DNA of 55,971 nucleotides, taken from the NCBI RefSeq assembly GCF_004343305.1, contig NZ_SMAF01000020.1:1-55971 (forward strand). Direction: 5' to 3'. The DNA comes from Pseudofulvimonas gallinarii (GTDB taxonomy: Bacteria; Pseudomonadota; Gammaproteobacteria; Xanthomonadales; UBA2363). A program made the translations under genes and the position numbers. Below the pieces are notes generated by a model that was given only the letters and a program-made list of their open reading frames with translations, had not been told where the DNA came from and did no database searches. Each line of letters opens with the position of its first letter. Within the stretch, counting starts at the first letter, position 1. Shown here in pieces: positions 53,920 to 55,971 of the stretch.

Positions 53920-55395
53920 CTACAGTCCGCTGGCCGCCTGGGCCACGGCACGGAACAGGGCGCGGCCCTTGTTCATCGTTTCCTCCCATTCCTTCGCGGG
54001 ATCGGAGTCGGCGACGATGCCGGCGCCGGCCTGCACATGCAGCTGGCCGTCCTGGATGACCGCGGTGCGGATGGCGATCGCAAGATCGGCGTCGCCATGC
54101 CAGCCCAGGTAGCCGACGGCACCGGCATAGACGTTGCGGCGCACCGGTTCCAGCTCGGCGATGATTTCCAGCGCGCGCACCTTGGGGGCGCCACTGACGG
54201 TGCCGGCCGGGAAGGTCGCGCGGACCACGTCCATCGCCGACAGGCCCGGCTGCAGCCGGCCTTCGACCTGGCTGACGATGTGCATGACGTGGCTGTAGCG
54301 CTCGATGACCATGCGCTCGGGCACGCTGACGCTGCCCGGCTGCGCGACGCGGCCGACGTCATTGCGGCCCAGGTCCATGAGCATGACGTGCTCGGCGATT
54401 TCCTTCGGATCGGCAAGCAGCTCGGTGGCGAGCGCCGCGTCCTCGTCGGGCGTGGCGCCACGCGGGCGCGTGCCGGCGATCGGCCGCAGCGTCACGGTGT
54501 CACCGGACAGTCGGACCAGGATCTCCGGTGACGAGCCGACGACATGGCAGCCATCGAGGTCAAGGAAATACATGTACGGCGAAGGGTTCATCGCGCGCAG
54601 CGCGCGATAGACGTCGATCGGTCGCGCGCGGAACGGCACGCTCAGGCGCTGGCTGAGCACGACCTGGAAGATGTCGCCGGCAAGGATGTATTCCTTCGAT
54701 TTGCGCACCGCCGCTTCGAAGCCCTCGCGGGTGAAACCGGAAACGAAATGGCTTTCGTCGATGCTGGCCGGATCGAGCACCTCCGGATAGCCGGGTGCGC
54801 CGCCACGCAGCCGATGCACGAGCTGGTCGAGCCGGCGCTTCGCCTGCTCATAGGCCTGCGGCTGCGACGGATCCGCGTGCACGATCAGGAACAGACTGCC
54901 GCGCAGGTTGTCGAACACCGCCACCGCATCCGATTCCATCAGCAGGATGTCCGGCGTACCGAGCAGGTCCGGCTTCGTGTTGCCGGCGAGCCGGGGTTCG
55001 ACGTAGGTGATGGTCTCGAATCCGAAATAGCCGACCAGTCCGCCGGTGAACGCCGGCAGGCCGGGCAGCGCCGGCACACGGTAGGCCTGCTGCACGCGCT
55101 CGACCTCGGCCAGCGGATCGGCGACCTCGCGCTCGGCGACCACGGCGCCCAGCTCGCACTCGCGCCAGACATGTCCGCGCACTTCGAAGGTGCGGCGCGC
55201 CGGCAGGCCGATGATCGAATGCCGGCCCCAGGTCTCGCCACCCTCGATGGATTCGAACAGGTAGGCGTAGGGACCATCGGCGAGCTTCAGGTACACCGAC
55301 AGCGGCGTGTCGAGGTCGGCATGGACCTCGCGCACCAGCGGGATGCGGTTGTAGCCCTGGGCGACCAGGTCGTCGAATTCGGCGCGGCTGAGCAT
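53920..55395 (-). CDS. trpE: Anthranilate synthase component I
   Basis: This 491-residue protein has the N-terminal regulatory region with the LLES-type motif present as LFESIEGGE (about 43-51) and the chorismate-binding domain with [19 protein letters not shown] (about 330-338), DLGRNDVGR and GAGIVADS near the end. It makes anthranilate for tryptophan synthesis with a separate TrpG, not seen here. ATG 55395 ([10 protein letters not shown]) fits; the frame further upstream runs through palindromic repeats. Confidence 0.95.
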   Translation of the reverse strand: MLSRAEFDDLVAQGYNRIPLVREVHADLDTPLSVYLKLADGPYAYLFESIEGGETWGRHSIIGLPARRTFEVRGHVWRECELGAVVAEREVADPLAEVERVQQAYRVPALPGLPAFTGGLVGYFGFETITYVEPRLAGNTKPDLLGTPDILLMESDAVAVFDNLRGSLFLIVHADPSQPQAYEQAKRRLDQLVHRLRGGAPGYPEVLDPASIDESHFVSGFTREGFEAAVRKSKEYILAGDIFQVVLSQRLSVPFRARPIDVYRALRAMNPSPYMYFLDLDGCHVVGSSPEILVRLSGDTVTLRPIAGTRPRGATPDEDAALATELLADPKEIAEHVMLMDLGRNDVGRVAQPGSVSVPERMVIERYSHVMHIVSQVEGRLQPGLSAMDVVRATFPAGTVSGAPKVRALEIIAELEPVRRNVYAGAVGYLGWHGDADLAIAIRTAVIQDGQLHVQAGAGIVADSDPAKEWEETMNKGRALFRAVAQAASGL

Positions 55396-55570
55396 TGCAG
55401 GTCCGGGAAAGCGGATCGGGCCGGCGATTATGGACGATGTCTGGAATTCCGCGCTGTGTGCCGGCCGGTCCTCCTTCCCGCGCTGGCTTGAATCCCGTCT
55501 CCGGTTCGGCGCGTCATTCCCCCGCAACCGGGAATCCAGTTCTCCCACTCGCCGCGCATTCCCGCGCTCG

Positions 55571-55659
55571 GCTCGTCATTCCCGCGCAGGCGGAATCCAG
55601 CGCTCCCGGCCGCCGCGCGCTCCGCTGGTCATTCCCCCGCAGGCGGGAATCCAGCGCTC
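55571..55659. repeat. 89-base direct repeat, copy 1
   Basis: This unit contains two palindromic copies and the spacer CCGGCCGCCGCGCGCTCCG. It is repeated at 55788-55876 with one base difference, so the doublet was duplicated as a block recently. Confidence 0.85.
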
Positions 55660-55787
55660 CGGATGTCTGGAAGTGCGACTGGATCCCCGCCTTCGCGGGG
55701 ATGACAAGCCTGGGCTTTCGAGGATGACGAGCCCACACTTCTTGGTGTCGAGTCGCACTGCGCACCCGACGGCGCACCCACCTCCCC

Positions 55788-55876
55788 GCTCGTCATTCCC
55801 GCGCAGGCGGAATCCAGCGCTCCCGGCCGCCGCGCGCTCCGCTGGTCATTCCCGCGCAGGCGGGAATCCAGCGCTC
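55788..55876. repeat. 89-base direct repeat, copy 2
   Basis: This is the second copy of the two-palindrome block at 55571-55659 (one G/C difference in the second palindrome). The two copies flank the inverted palindrome at 55680-55706. Confidence 0.85.
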
Positions 55877-55883
55877 TTACTCA

Positions 55884-55971
55884 TCAGTCAGAAATATAGG
55901 CGACACTTGGATGCCCGAAGAACGAGCGCACCAGGTCGGGCCGGAGCTTGATGTCGGACAGTTGCGCATGG
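55884..55971 (-). CDS. Possible 3' end of a gene entering from the right
   Basis: One minus-strand frame runs open from the window edge to TGA at 55884 and encodes HAQLSDIKLRPDLVRSFFGH then PSVAYISD. The composition is more protein-like than in other frames, and GC content falls near the stop. I cannot identify it; 28 residues are too few. Confidence 0.35.
   Translation of the reverse strand, partial: HAQLSDIKLRPDLVRSFFGHPSVAYISD

Larger units (their letters stand above)
55512..55876. repeat. Array of REP-like palindromic repeats
   Basis: Six copies of a short palindromic unit around CGTCATTCCCGCGCAGGCGG (AATCCAG follows) are found: near 55512, 55573, 55627, 55790 and 55844 in one direction and one inverted at 55680-55706. 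The arms ATTCCCGC/GCGGGAAT can form a hairpin. Such repeats are scattered between genes in xanthomonads and other proteobacteria. No gene is seen in the stretch. Confidence 0.85.

Noticed and set aside
55512-55876. CRISPR array
   Set aside because: The repeats are palindromic, irregularly spaced and present in both directions, with no unique spacers of constant length and no cas genes.

Overview
The window is GC-rich DNA from a gammaproteobacterium, most probably of the Xanthomonadaceae/Lysobacteraceae. That placement rests on overall protein character and gene sets (upp beside htpG, smg-dprA-lysM, trpE, fadH, rimK) and is an inference. It divides into one end of an integrative and conjugative element (ICE, 1-14415) and ordinary chromosome (14416-55971).

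ICE end (1-14415). The minus-strand set alpA, parA, a small shi-like gene, parB and a DUF2857 gene is the core module of the ICEclc/PAGI-2/SPI-7 type. The DUF2857 gene is broken by an in-frame TAG, and its 3' end is replaced by what may be the edge of an insertion sequence that runs off the left side. Beyond the core lies defence cargo: a hipBA toxin-antitoxin pair, then a complete Wadjet operon (jetA-jetB-jetC-jetD, mostly coupled by ATGA overlaps), led by an AbiEi-type antitoxin/regulator whose usual AbiEii toxin is missing. The element ends at 14398-14415, where 18 bases match the 3' end of a tRNA-Gly gene without the rest of the tRNA; this is the expected distal attachment site.

Chromosome, 14416-24400. 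This stretch holds fadH, a zinc-protease/rimK pair, an OmpR-type two-component system, ilvE and metF, followed by minus-strand small membrane and stress genes: a yqjD-yqjE-yqjK-like operon, an entericidin-type lipoprotein, an Ala-rich coiled-coil lipoprotein and a DUF1328 membrane peptide.

Regulatory hub, 24400-30152. Four plus-strand signalling genes (PAS histidine kinase, single-domain receiver, receiver-kinase hybrid with a degenerate second receiver, NtrC-type sigma-54 activator) diverge from the DUF1328/lipoprotein/entericidin cluster. The shared 341-base region carries two outward-facing sigma-54-like (-24/-12) elements and, between them, a perfect 16-base palindrome at enhancer distance. 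A third sigma-54-like element precedes the yqjD operon. I read this as a signalling cassette with a local envelope-stress regulon.

Chromosome, 30153-55971. This stretch holds a DUF3228 protein, a Tat-exported dienelactone hydrolase-like enzyme, a DUF1176 protein, a flavoprotein and EamA exporter pair, upp, htpG (with a heat-shock-like promoter), an outer-membrane beta-barrel protein, an RND pump with its adaptor, a three-gene coiled-coil cluster of unknown function (TelA-like, DUF6384, Gly-rich), an AMP-ligase with an acyl carrier protein, smg-dprA, a LysM protein, a lysophosphatidate acyltransferase and trpE. The right edge carries an array of palindromic repeats containing an 89-base duplicated unit.
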